This document shows positions 25,028 through 35,640 of a DNA stretch of 64,000 bases, piece after piece. Source of the stretch: Bolinopsis microptera (taxonomy: Eukaryota; Ctenophora; Tentaculata; Lobata; Bolinopsidae); assembly GCF_026151205.1 (NCBI RefSeq), contig NC_087075.1:5694858-5758857 (forward strand), given 5' to 3'. The notes beneath the pieces were generated by a model. That model was not told where the DNA came from. It made no database searches and was given only the letters and a program-made list of their open reading frames with translations. The translations under genes were made by a program, and so were the position numbers. Positions within the stretch are counted from its first letter, which is position 1; every line of letters starts with the position of its first letter.

Positions 25028-25120
25028 TTAACGGGTGATACTCGTAAAATATCTGTTCCATATATTGGACCGTCGACGAGTCCAACTCGGCGCGCGTCCT
25101 GGTAGGTTGTAAACCTACAA
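25028..25120 (-). mobile_element. 93-bp MITE-like element, copy B
   Basis: Reads TTAACGGGTGATACTCG ... GTAAACCTACAA, flanked by the 8-bp duplication AGCTCCCA (25020-25027 and 25121-25128). Empty sites are present at 27151-27158 (tandem unit 3) and 31786-31793 (opposite arm), where AGCTCCCA occurs once. The insertion is therefore younger than the tandem and inverted duplications. Confidence 0.93.
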
Positions 25121-27267
25121 AGCTCCCACAGAAAAAGGCTCCCAGATAATAAAGCTCTTAGAAAAGGAGGTTTTTATAAAATAAGGATCTTAGAAAATAA
25201 GGCTCCTAAAAATAAGGTTCCCAGATAATAAGGCTCCTAGTTTAAAGGATAAGGCTTTTAGAAAATAAGGCTCCTTAAAGATAATATAAGGCTTTTTATA
25301 GAAAATACGGCTGATGAGAAGTACAGTACGTACAGTACGTACTTCTCAAAATACAAACAACAAACGAAATGATACGTTATTAATGATATTTCAGTGGGCG
25401 AAATTTTTACAATTCTGAGAAATAACTATGGGTGACAGTCTTAAAATTTTCCTAAAGTTTTGCTATAACACCTCTCCGGTCTTTCTGCCAGTTAGAGTGA
25501 AATATATATCAGTACGAGTTCTTATAATGTGCGAGGTCGAGGAATCTAATCACAACACAATTACATGACTGGGTTAAGAGGATTATTGTTATTGATAACA
25601 TATTTGTATCATTACTGAAATGTTATGGTGTACGAGGTCGAGGAATCTTTACTCACTAGCCAGGGTGATATTAGGAAGCGAATTACAGAGTTTATTTTTA
25701 CTTTAATGCGCGTATCGACTACTGCGTGCAAATTAATACAGGCATGGAGCTTTTCTAGCACTGCCGTCTGTTTCATTACCTCCCCTGAGTAATATGAACT
25801 ATAACAACGTCGGATAATGGCCTTGGCAACACGATTTACGGTTTACCGTAATATACTAAGAGGCTGGAACAAGTTGTAAATGTAGGAATTAATATGATAA
25901 CAATCAATACCTCGATTAACGGCGGCTTTTACTTTTCACTCAAACTACGCAGATTTTACTGTAGTATACGTAAATTATGTAAATAGTAGTTGATACCTTT
26001 TCTTTCACACACTGAACCTTTTTATAAAAATAGATCAGTTAATATCAACATTCAACATGGATTCAATCAGTAATCCCAGTTTGTTTAAGCTAAAATGGGT
26101 CATGAGATTACCCTGCGCAAATCGCTAAGAGCTGCAGTGAGGACTCCGACTAGGGGGCTGAGCCCTTGAAAAGTTTCGAAACGTAGGCTATTAGAAAATA
26201 AAGCTCCCAGATAATAAGGCTCTTAGAAAAGGAGGCTTTTATAAAATAAGGCTTTTATAAAATTAGGATCTTAGAAAATAAGGCTCCTAAAAATAAGGTT
26301 CCCAGATAATAAGGCTCCTAGTTTAAAGGATAAGGCTTTTAGAAAATAAGGCTCCTTATAGATAATAAGGCTTTTTATAGAAAATACGGCTGATGAGAAG
26401 TACAGTACGTACAGTACGTACTTCTCAAAATACAAACAACAAACGAAATGATACGTTATTAATGATATTTCAGTGGGCGAAATTTTTACAATTCTGAGAA
26501 ATAACTATGAGTGACAGTCTTAAAATTTTCCTAAAGTTTTGCTATAACACCTCTCCGGTCTTTCTGCCAGTTAGAGTGAAATATATATCAGTACGAGTTC
26601 TTATAATGTGCGAGGTCGAGGAATCTAATCACAACACAATTACATGACTGGGTTAAGAGGATTATTGTTATTGATAACATATTTGTATCATTACTGAAAT
26701 GTTATGGTGTACGAGGTCGAGGAATCTTTACTCACTAGCCAGGGTGATATTAGGAAGCGAATTACAGAGTTTATTTTTACTTTAATGCGCGTATCGACTA
26801 CTGCGTGCAAATTAATACAGGCATGGAGCTTTTCTAGCACTAGTTCATAATATGAACTATAACAACGTCGGATAATGTCCTTGGCAACACGATTTACCGT
26901 AATATACTAAGAGGCTGGAACAAGTTTGTAATGTTGGCGGAGACTAACTCAAAGTAAAGGCACACACTGAACCTTTTTATAAAAATAGATCAGTTAATAT
27001 CAACATGGATTCAATCAGTAATCCCAGTTTGTTTAAGCTAAAATGGGTCATGAGATTACCCAGTGCAAATCGCCAAGAGCTGCAGTGAGGACTCCGAATA
27101 GGGGGCTGAGCCCTTGAAAAGTTTCGAAACGTACGGCTATTAGAAAATAAAGCTCCCACAGAACAAGGCTCCCAGATAATAAGGCTCTTAGAAAAGGAGG
27201 CTTTTATAAAATAAGGATCTTAGAAAATAAGGCTCCTAAAAATAAGGTTCCCAGATAATAAGGCTAC

Positions 27268-28662
27268 AGATACACCAAAAACGTTTTTGCTCCGAACATC
27301 GATTTTATTTTATATTATGGTTAAATAGACAAAAAGAATAAGATTGTACACCTTCAAAATTTTCTAAAATTATTCCCTCATCGAGAAAAAAAATATTTTT
27401 CTTTATCGAAAATTTTTTAAATTTTGAGAAGTCTGTCACTGTAATACAGATAGTTCGGCCATTTTAAAAGTTTTTTAGCTGATTTTTTTACTGAATATTA
27501 CTTACAATCCGTACAAGAAGTAATTGAAAGGATTATACAATTGAACGATAAATGACGAAGTTACAGACCAAACAAGGTCGAAAAATAAAAATTGAAATTT
27601 TTCCCACTTCTAAAGTTGTATATCTCACCAATCACCCGGGTCAGCAGATATCGCTTCAAAAATTCTTATGAGTGTAGCTGATGATCATATCAAACTTTTT
27701 GGAGTAGGATTTTTCTCAGATTTGAGTTTTAAGCTATGCAATATGGCCTCAAACGACATAGTAAAATTCATCGTAAAAAAGGGCAAAAAATGCAGATTTA
27801 AGGCTTAAAATGCCTATAACTCAAAAAGTATCAGTTTTTTTGAAATAATTTTCACAGGATCGTAATCAGCTTGGTAAGACGAATCTTTTAGTACGACATT
27901 TATAATATTTAAAGACACAAAATTTGTAAAAAAATGTGGACAATTTGTACAAAATTTATACAAGGGGGGACCCTTGTGTTCGAGCTAGAAAATTATTTAA
28001 GACAATTTGTCTTCTAAAAGCACCTATTTGATACTAAAAGATTCGTCTTACCAAGCTGATTACGATCCTGTAAAAATTATTTCAAAAAACTGATACTTTT
28101 TGAGTTATAGGCATTTTAAGCCTTAAATCTGCATTTTTTGCCCTTTTTTACGATGAATTTTACTATGTCGTTTGAGGCTATATTGCATAGCTTAAAACTC
28201 AAATCTGAGAAAAATCCTACTCCAAAAAGTTTGATATGATCATCAGCTACACTCATAAGAATTTTTGAAGCGATATCTGCTGACCCGGGTGATTGGTGAG
28301 ATTTACAACTTTAGAAGTGGGAAAAATTTCAATTTTTATTTTTTCGACCTTGTTTGGTCTGTAACTTCGTCATTTATCGTTCAATTGTATAATCCTTTCA
28401 ATCACTTCTTGTACGGATTGTAAGTAATATTCAGTAAAAAAATCAGCTAAAAAACTTTTAAAATGGCCGAATTATCTGTATTACAGTGACAGACTTCTCA
28501 AAATTTTAAAAATTTTCGAAAAAGAAAAATATTTTTTTTCTCGATGAGGGAATATTTTTAGAAAAGTTTGAAGGTGTGCAATCTTATTCTTTTTGTCTAT
28601 TTAACCATAATATAATATAAAATAAAATCGATGTTCAGAGCAAAAAAGTTTTTGGTGTATCT
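27268..28662. mobile_element. 1.4-kb foldback element
   Basis: Two arms of about 628 bp (27268-27893 and 28032-28662), each beginning AGATACACCAAAAAC inward, around a spacer of about 138 bp. It interrupts the third tandem unit; the intact sequence is seen in the other units and in the opposite arm. The target seems to have lost about six bases, and no clear duplication is seen. No coding sequence, so a non-autonomous foldback/MITE-type insertion. Confidence 0.88.
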
Positions 28663-29435
28663 CCCCTTAAAGGATAAGGCTTTTAGAAAATAAGGCTCCT
28701 TATACCTAGATAATAAGGCTTTTTATAGAAAATACGGCTGATGAGAAGTACAGTACGTACAGTACGTACTTCTCAAAATACAAACAACAAACGAAATGAT
28801 ACGTTATTAATGATATTTCAGTGGGCGAAATTTTTACAATTCTGAGAATAAACTATGGGTGACAGTCTTAAAATTTTCCTAAAGTTTTGCTATAACACCT
28901 CTCCGGTCTTTCTGCCAGTTAGAGTGAAATATATATCAGTACGAGTTCTTATAATGTGCGAGGTCGAGGAATCTAATCACAACACAATTACATGACTGGG
29001 TTAAGAGGATTATTGTTATTGATAACATATTTGTATCATTACTGAAATGTTATGGTGTACGAGGTCGAGGAATCTTTACTCACTAGCCAGGGTGATATTA
29101 GGAAGCGAATTACAGAGTTTATTTTTACTTTAATACGCGTATCGATTACTGCGTACAAATTAATACAGGCATGGAGCTTTCCTAGCACTGCCGTCTGTTT
29201 CATTACCTCCCCTGAGTAATATGAACTATAACAACATCGGATAATGTCCTTGGCAACACGATTTACCGTAATATATAACTAAGAGGCTGGAACAAGTTTG
29301 TAATGTTGGCGGAGACTAACTCATGAACTATGTTGTTGAGTGCCATAATTTCGTTGACTTTTTCCGCAAAGTGCCCCTTGAAAACATCATATACTAGTAG
29401 TAGTAGAGTTTTTTTTTGAAAAATTTTTGAAAAAA

Positions 29436-29516
29436 AAGTCATCAACTTAGTAACACGACTTTCCACGAAAGCCGTGACGGCTTTCGTGGAAAGTCGTGTT
29501 ACTAAGTTGATGACTT
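29436..29516. repeat. 81-bp perfect palindrome near the inversion centre
   Basis: A 40-bp arm (29436-29475) and its exact complement (29477-29516) flank one base, G29476. It lies between the inner ends of the giant inverted duplication (about 29410 and 29770). Confidence 0.97.
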
Positions 29517-29765
29517 GGTGTCAGTAAAATGGCAATACCTTATCGGACCTTATTTGGACGGACATTAATTGAACGCTGGAGGCCTTAACGTTCATCTTAA
29601 TGTCCGTTCAAATAAAGTCCGTTAATTTAATGTCCGTCGAAGTTAAAGTCCGTTGAATCTTTTTCAAAAATTCGAACTTTTTGTCCAGAATATGATAACT
29701 ATGAGAACTTTATTGTGCCGTAAGTTAACGACGGAAAGGTTCTCTTTGGTCTGCTGGAGGCACAG
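29517..29765. other. Central spacer of the giant inverted repeat
   Basis: Unique to the centre. It contains several TGTCCG/CGGACA motifs in a TTAATGTCCGTT context, like those in the TIRs of the 10.3-kb transposon (8498-8660). No gene seen. Confidence 0.7.
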
Positions 29766-30290
29766 AAAACTCTTCTACTACTAGTATATGATGTTTTCAA
29801 GGGGCACTTTGCGGAAAAAGTCAACGAAATTATGGCACTCAACAACATAGTTCATGAGTTAGTCTCCGCCAACATTACAAACTTGTTCCAGCCTCTTAGT
29901 TATATATTACGGTAAATCGTGTTGCCAAGGACATTATCCGACGTTGTTATAGTTCATATTACTCAGGGGAGGTAATGAAACAGACGGCAGTGCTTGGAAA
30001 GCTCCATGCCTGTATTAATTTGCACGCAGTAATCGATACGCGTATTAAAGTAAAAATAAACTCTGTAATTCGCTCCCTAATATCACCCTGGCTAGTGAGT
30101 AAAGATTCCTCGACCTCGTACACCATAACATTTCAGTAATGATAAAAATATGTTATCAATAACAATAATCCTCTTAACCCAGTCATGTAATTGTGTTGTG
30201 ATTAGATTCCTCGACCTCGCACATTATAAGAACTCGTACTGCGATGTATATTTCACTCTAACTGGCAGAAAGACCGGAGAGGTGTTATAA

Positions 30291-30385
30291 ATCAAGAGGC
30301 TTGCATATAATGAACATATTAACATGGGTGCAGAGTTGAGTCTGTACGGAACCTAGTAGTTTCAGTTCCTTGTTTAACTTGCCGT
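30291..30385 (+). repeat. 95-bp short dispersed repeat, copy 1
   Basis: Begins ATCAAGAGGCTTGC and ends AACTTGCCGT. An inverted copy lies at 31532-31626. It sits at the left edge of an insertion (about 30290-31346) that splits the right-arm unit between GGTGTTATA and GCAAAACTTTAGG. Confidence 0.85.
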
Positions 30386-30460
30386 ACAGCAAGGACATCC
30401 ACTACTTTAGCCCGGCGAGGCATATAACTCACCCTACAACTCCATGTCAAATGTTTCATA

Positions 30461-31238
30461 CCTTAGTGCAAGAAATATAGGCGGCAAGAAATTAAGGCGA
30501 TTCTGACAAAATCGCCTTAATTTCTTGCCGCCTTAATATCTGACCACCGTAATTTCTAACCGCCTTAATTTTTTTTTCTTGCGATTTTTTCATAAGAAAT
30601 TTTCGTGTGATTTTATTATTTTAAATTTACATGTCGATTTCGTTATTTGCTAGAATTCAATGAAATACATATTTAAAATAAATTAACTTGAGTCTAAATA
30701 CATTAATATATCAATTAATATTCTCGTCTTCTCCTTCTTCATCAGAGTCATATATCTCCAGCAGTCATATATCTCCATAAGCTTTAAATCGAGTTTTAAT
30801 TTTAAAAAGAAATAATTTTTAATTTTAATGATGATATGTAGTATACATACATAAAAATTCCTTGCCGCGTACAGAATGTGCACTATCATTTTGTCAAATG
30901 CAATGAATATACCAATTGACTTGCAGTTTGCTGATGTAGTGGATGTCTACCTAATTTAAAATTATAAACTTAGACGACAGAACAGCAATCACTATAAATA
31001 TAATGTGCATGCACCATTTAGTTTTTATGTGACCAATGTCCAATATATCGTATTTTTAAACAGATTTCTATGCTTTATAGACTGATAAAAGAATAAAATT
31101 GACACTATTTCGACCAAAACTATAACCAAATTTGCGATCAAAAATCGTATTTTTTCCGAAAAAAATATCGCCTTAATTTCTTGCCGCCTTAATTTCTAGC
31201 GCCTTATATTCTTGCCGCCTATATTTCTTGCACTAAGG
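30461..31238. mobile_element. TA-flanked 778-bp MITE
   Basis: Termini CCTTAGTGCAAGAAATATAG and its complement, with TA on both sides (30459-30460 and 31239-31240). The termini carry repeated AATTAAGGCGGCAAGAAA-type units. The AT-rich interior has no convincing gene. A TA duplication suggests Tc1/mariner-type mobilisation. It is nested in the right-arm-specific insertion. Confidence 0.87.
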
Positions 31239-31531
31239 TATATACCAGCCAAGTTCACAAGACATATCCTTGTGTTTGAGAAGCGCTCGTTAGAACTGCT
31301 TCCTTTCCCCTCAGTATCCCACAGTCTCTCGAGTTTCGTAACGTAACAAATAGCAAAACTTTAGGAAAATTTTAAGACTGTCACCCATAGTTTATTCTCA
31401 GAATTGTAACAATTTCGCCCACTGAAATATCATTAACAACGTATCATTTCGTTTGTTGTTTGTATTTTGAGAAGTACGTACTGTACGTACTGTACTTCTC
31501 ATCAGCCGTATTTTCTATAAAAAGCCTTATT

Positions 31532-31626
31532 ACGGCAAGTTAAACAAGGAACTGAAACTACTAGGTTCCGTACAGACTCAACTCTGCACCCATGTTAATA
31601 TGTTCATTATATGCAAGCCTCTTGAT
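31532..31626 (-). repeat. 95-bp short dispersed repeat, copy 2
   Basis: Inverted copy of 30291-30385. It interrupts GCCTTATTATCTA, which is continuous in other units. TTATT occurs on both sides (31527-31531 and 31627-31631), consistent with a short target duplication, so this repeat moves as a unit. Confidence 0.8.
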
Positions 31627-32151
31627 TTATTATCTATAAGGAGCCTTATTTTCTAAAAGCCTTATCCTTTAAACTAGGAGCCTTATTATCTGGGAACCTT
31701 ATTTTTAGGAGCCTTATTTTCTAAGATCCTTATTTTATAAAAACCTCCTTTTCTAAGAGCTTTATTATCTGGGAGCCTTGTTCTGTGGGAGCTTTATTTT
31801 CTAATAGCCGTACGTTTCGAAACTTTTCAAGGGCTCAGCCCCCTAGTCGGAGTCCTCACTGCAGCTCTTAGCGATTTGCACAGGGTAATCTCATGACCCA
31901 TTTTAGCTTAAACAAACTGGGATTACTGATTGAATCCATGTTGATATTAACTGATCTATTTTTATAAAAAGGTTCAGTGAGTGAAAGAAAAGGTATCACC
32001 TACTATTTACATAATTTACGTATACTACAGTAAAACCTGCGTAGTTTGAGTGAAAAGTAAAAGCCGCCGTTAATCGAGGTATTGATTGTTATCATATTAA
32101 TTCCTAATTTGGGGGAAAATGATGGACGCGGTTAATCAGGGTTTACATTCT

Positions 32152-34694
32152 CTTATGGTTGGTGGGCTAGACAGTGAAACACGCAAATGTAGTGTATACT
32201 TCGTTAAATTACATCATTAGCTACAAAGGAATTAAGTTGGTTAGTTTTATTAGTACTATATATACGAAGATCTAAAATGCCTCAAACAATCGAGAATCAA
32301 ATAACCTAAATAAAATACACAAGGTAAATGGAGATGAACTACACAAAAATATAGCTTCAAAAATGAAGCTTCAAAAAAGAAGAAATAAAAACTAAGAACC
32401 TTATCTTTCAACTTTGCATCTATTTAAACCCAAGCAATTAGTTCTATACTTCTCAATATACCTAAATTCCTCCCTATTTAATCCCCTGGGGTTACATTCT
32501 TTCAAAATGGCAAATTTATAGTTGCCAATAGTAAAAATGTCACTGTGATGTTCATAGGCATGAATCGAAAGGGCTGATTTATTACGATCCTCTACTTTAA
32601 AACAGGCTCTGTGTCCATTGACACGTTTATGAAAGTTTTGCATTGTTTGCCCGAAATAAGTGTCTTCTACAACTATCTCATAACCTTCTTCCTTTATAAG
32701 ATTACAAAGCTTACATTGGGCCACATAAATAACATTTTTAGATTTACAATTATATCTGATAGGAACTACTAGCTTCTGTCCATTAACTACAAATTCTTCC
32801 CCTGCCCTACACATATGCCTGCATGTTCGGCATCTTGGTGCATTGCATTTCTGAGTCCACTCTGAATTATTTTCTGCCGGTGTTCTGCAGATAGCACTGT
32901 TTCTCAGTACTCTGTTACCAATCGAGCAGCCTTTCTTCGATGCCACCGTGATTTGTGTTGGGCCTAATAGTGCTTCAATGTCCGGTTCCAACTCCTTTAA
33001 GACTGATTTAAGCTGGGGCATCTCCGAGAGGTGTTGGACTGAAAACACCATGGAAGTTTTTTGGGGAACATGAACACTTCCTTCTGAGTTGGGTGGAGGA
33101 TTGAACAGCTTCTCCAACACTTTTGGCTCTAAGGCGTTCAGTTTCGCTGAGTCGTGTCCACTACGACGCAAATCCGATTTCAATTGCTGTGGGTCCGCCT
33201 GCCGTGTATCCTCTCTTGAGTTCCTGTTAGCAATCCGAAGCATTTGGGAGAAGGCTACGGAGTTAAACACGTGTTTTGGGTGGAAACTGTCAGTACGGAG
33301 AAAATTCCTGGCATCTGTCGGTTTGGTGTAGAGCTTATATTGGATCTTGTTGGTTGTGTCCAAATACAAGGTTATGTCCAGGAAATTCACCTCCTTCCCC
33401 AATTCCCAGCTGCCAAACCTTATCCCGTATTCCGCTGCCAGTTGGTTCAATTTCTGTACAAAAGAATCAAACTGCCTTGCCGTACCCTTCCAGATTATGA
33501 AGCAGTCATCGATGTAGCGTAAAAACAGTTCAATGAGGCTATCCCAAGGGAGATCATTCCTAAGTTTTTTATGCATAAGCCAGTGCAGAAATAGATCAGC
33601 GATCTGCCTTGAATCGCATCCCCCTGTTGGGATCCCTTTCTCCGACTTATAACAATTGTCTCGGAACGTAACACAAGAGTGGTTAAAGGAGAGTTTGGTG
33701 AAATTCAGCAAAGCGTCCTTAGTCCTTTCAGATGTGGTTCGATCCGATTCAAAAGCGTCCGCCATGGCCTCTAGTGCTAAACGTGGGTTAATGGAGGGGT
33801 ACAGGGCTTCCACGTCCAGGGTGGCTAGTAGGGTGTTTCCTCTTGGTGGGGATGAGTTGTGTTGCTCGATTTTCCTCATAAGATGGGGAGTGTCAAGCAG
33901 GAATTCATCTCCACAGTAGTCCTGGCTGATTTTTGTTAGGTGTGGGCTTGACCATTGCCCTAGTCTATAGAGGGGACCATGCTTTGCTGCATTGATGAAT
34001 CTTTGTGGTGGTACAACCTTGTTCCTGATTTGTTCTTCTGATAGCTTGTGTACTTTGAACAAGGGCCAGATTTTTGGTGGTACTGGTCTGTAATCCGGGC
34101 TGTGTTTCATGTTATTATCCGTGTTGAGACCTGTTATTATAGTCTTGTCCTTAGATGTTATGTGCCCAATGTGTTCTTGGGCCAGGACCTCCTTAACTAT
34201 CTCCGTTCTGGTGTTCTCCATGTAGTCTTCAATAGTAGAATCTAATTTCGTATACTTCCTAGTATCTGATATTTCCTCTTTTATCGTGTTCACGACGACG
34301 TCATAGTCCAGGATCAGTGTGGCTCCCCCTTTATCGGCTTTTGTTACAAACACTCTTTCTTCTTTTATGAGTTGTAGCAGAAGTTTCCTTCCTCGGATTT
34401 CGCGTTTTCCTAGATTACTTTCAGGTGTGGATAGCTGTGTGTTCGCGACCCATCCTAGTAATCTAGTTTTCAACTGATCCAGTAGGGGATGGCTGTAGTC
34501 CGGGTGGGAGGTTCCTGACACACGCATGTGTCCGTGGATGTCTTCTTCTCTGGAGTCTGAATCAATCCAGGGTCTCTGTTTGAAGTAAGCCTTCCACTCA
34601 AGCTTCCTGATAAAGTTTTGGCAATCAAAAAGTAAGTCTTCTCTGTCCGCTTTGTTAGATTCAACAAAGTTGAGCCCTTTAGCCAGGTACAAGT
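32152..34694 (-). mobile_element. Penelope-like element PLE-2 with 10-bp target duplication
   Basis: 2,543-bp insertion in the right arm, flanked by TTTACATTCT (32142-32151 and 34695-34704). The left arm keeps the empty site at 24657-24666 (one copy, reverse complement). The element reads on the minus strand: coding region 34692-32401, then about 250 bp of 3' untranslated sequence to 32152. The frame is open to the very 5' edge and has no in-frame ATG there, so the copy is probably 5' truncated. Confidence 0.93.
32401..34692 (-). CDS. Penelope-like reverse transcriptase with GIY-YIG endonuclease
   Basis: 763-codon uninterrupted frame opening with TTG at the 5' edge of the insertion (LYLAKGLNFV), so the natural N-terminus is missing. 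Motifs in order: ADKGGAT (119-125), LFKVHK (211-216), TLDVEALYPSI motif A (291-301), GIPTGG (353-358), RYIDDC catalytic pair (392-397), NFLDITLY (436-443) and SFHPKHVF (469-476). A cysteine cluster C616, C621, C624 is followed by a GIY-YIG-type nuclease (VIYVAQC 654-660, YFGQT 679-683, R690, H694). In this family the enzyme nicks DNA and copies its RNA at the break. The degenerate relative at 19282-21994 shares the same order. With all RT and nuclease motifs present it may be catalytically intact, but autonomous movement is doubtful without its 5' end. Confidence 0.93.
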   Translation of the reverse strand: MYLAKGLNFVESNKADREDLLFDCQNFIRKLEWKAYFKQRPWIDSDSREEDIHGHMRVSGTSHPDYSHPLLDQLKTRLLGWVANTQLSTPESNLGKREIRGRKLLLQLIKEERVFVTKADKGGATLILDYDVVVNTIKEEISDTRKYTKLDSTIEDYMENTRTEIVKEVLAQEHIGHITSKDKTIITGLNTDNNMKHSPDYRPVPPKIWPLFKVHKLSEEQIRNKVVPPQRFINAAKHGPLYRLGQWSSPHLTKISQDYCGDEFLLDTPHLMRKIEQHNSSPPRGNTLLATLDVEALYPSINPRLALEAMADAFESDRTTSERTKDALLNFTKLSFNHSCVTFRDNCYKSEKGIPTGGCDSRQIADLFLHWLMHKKLRNDLPWDSLIELFLRYIDDCFIIWKGTARQFDSFVQKLNQLAAEYGIRFGSWELGKEVNFLDITLYLDTTNKIQYKLYTKPTDARNFLRTDSFHPKHVFNSVAFSQMLRIANRNSREDTRQADPQQLKSDLRRSGHDSAKLNALEPKVLEKLFNPPPNSEGSVHVPQKTSMVFSVQHLSEMPQLKSVLKELEPDIEALLGPTQITVASKKGCSIGNRVLRNSAICRTPAENNSEWTQKCNAPRCRTCRHMCRAGEEFVVNGQKLVVPIRYNCKSKNVIYVAQCKLCNLIKEEGYEIVVEDTYFGQTMQNFHKRVNGHRACFKVEDRNKSALSIHAYEHHSDIFTIGNYKFAILKECNPRGLNREEFRYIEKYRTNCLGLNRCKVER

Positions 34695-34771
34695 TTTACA
34701 TTCTGAATCATTTATTTCGTTATATTCTCTCAACAAAGATTATTCAATTAGCTGTTGATCAGTCCTGACGA

Positions 34772-35640
34772 ATGATGACAGAGTTTACAATAGCTCTTTT
34801 TTTCTTGCGATGATCAGCCTGTCCCAAGGAGAAATGCGAGAGCGGCTGGATGATGAGATAGAGATTAAGCCAGAAATCCTCTCCAGATACGATGATGCCA
34901 GTTGTACAAATTGTGAACTTATGCTCGACTTGGAAATGTCGACCGGTCTCAAATTGGAATTAGACGCTAATAAATACGCTCAGGTTATGATTCAACTAGA
35001 CAAATTGCACTGTATTACAGAAGTCAGAACATTCCGAACCGAGAGTAAGAACAGCTGGGACCCTATGGAGTGCAAGCCATCAGACAACGAGATGAAACCC
35101 TGCAAATGTACAGCTTTTGATTGTTCTGCTCCACAGCCAGTCGTGGGTGGTATGATGGACGCTGAGACCTATAATCCATCCGATGGAGAAATCGAAGCGT
35201 GCGCTGGGATACTGGTGGACTATATTACTGTCGCAATGGAAGACGGAGAAGTAGGAGACCCATTTGAAATATACGAATTGGCCCTCGTCGCTCAGGATAG
35301 AAGTGAGCTGCATATTTATAATTTAATTTTAGACCCTACATCTAATAGTTACTAATACTATGATGGGGACTGGAGAGGTGCAAGGTGGTTCATTCTGAAA
35401 ATTCAAAACAAATTAGTTCCACCTCCCATTTACATATCATTAATTATCCATCCCTTTTCATTTTGCAAAATCTCATTGTTAACCTTCAATTAATAAATAA
35501 CTTGCTCAGCAACCTGGGAGGAAATAGTCGAAGATGAACACGAGGAAGATGGACACGAGGGTCAGTACTCACTTGCAGTGTGTCACTCCATCAATGTTCT
35601 CCTCTCGGTGACTGCTCTTCTGATTGCAATATTTTTTTAG
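34772..35640 (+). CDS. Predicted GPI-anchored protein, copy R, damaged signal peptide
   Basis: Inverted copy of the gene at 23720-24589: exon 1 34772-35302, exon 2 35510-35640, same splice sites, acidic stretch and hydrophobic C-terminal tail. The T-run coding the signal peptide has seven T (34797-34803), while copy L has eight on its coding strand (24557-24564). This frameshifts MMTEFTIALFF... and leaves the next in-frame Met at 34810 (MISLSQGEMRERL), giving a protein without a normal secretion signal. The remaining protein differs from copy L at only a few residues, for example R68K, N70A and D115A. It is either a recent pseudogene, a homopolymer sequencing error, or a copy with an altered location. 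Confidence 0.65.

Larger units (their letters stand above)
24702..29335. repeat. Three tandem ~1.1-kb units in the left arm
   Basis: Units start near 24702, 25885 and about 26963 (the third is missing its first part and lengthened by the foldback element at 27268-28662). Each has the same order: an AGGCTCCTAGA-type degenerate minisatellite, a GAGAAGTAC/GTACTTCTC hairpin with TACGTACAGTAC inside, and two copies of GAGGTCGAGGAATCT about 90 bp apart. The right arm has one matching unit, split between about 29890-30289 and 31347-32105. Confidence 0.85.
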
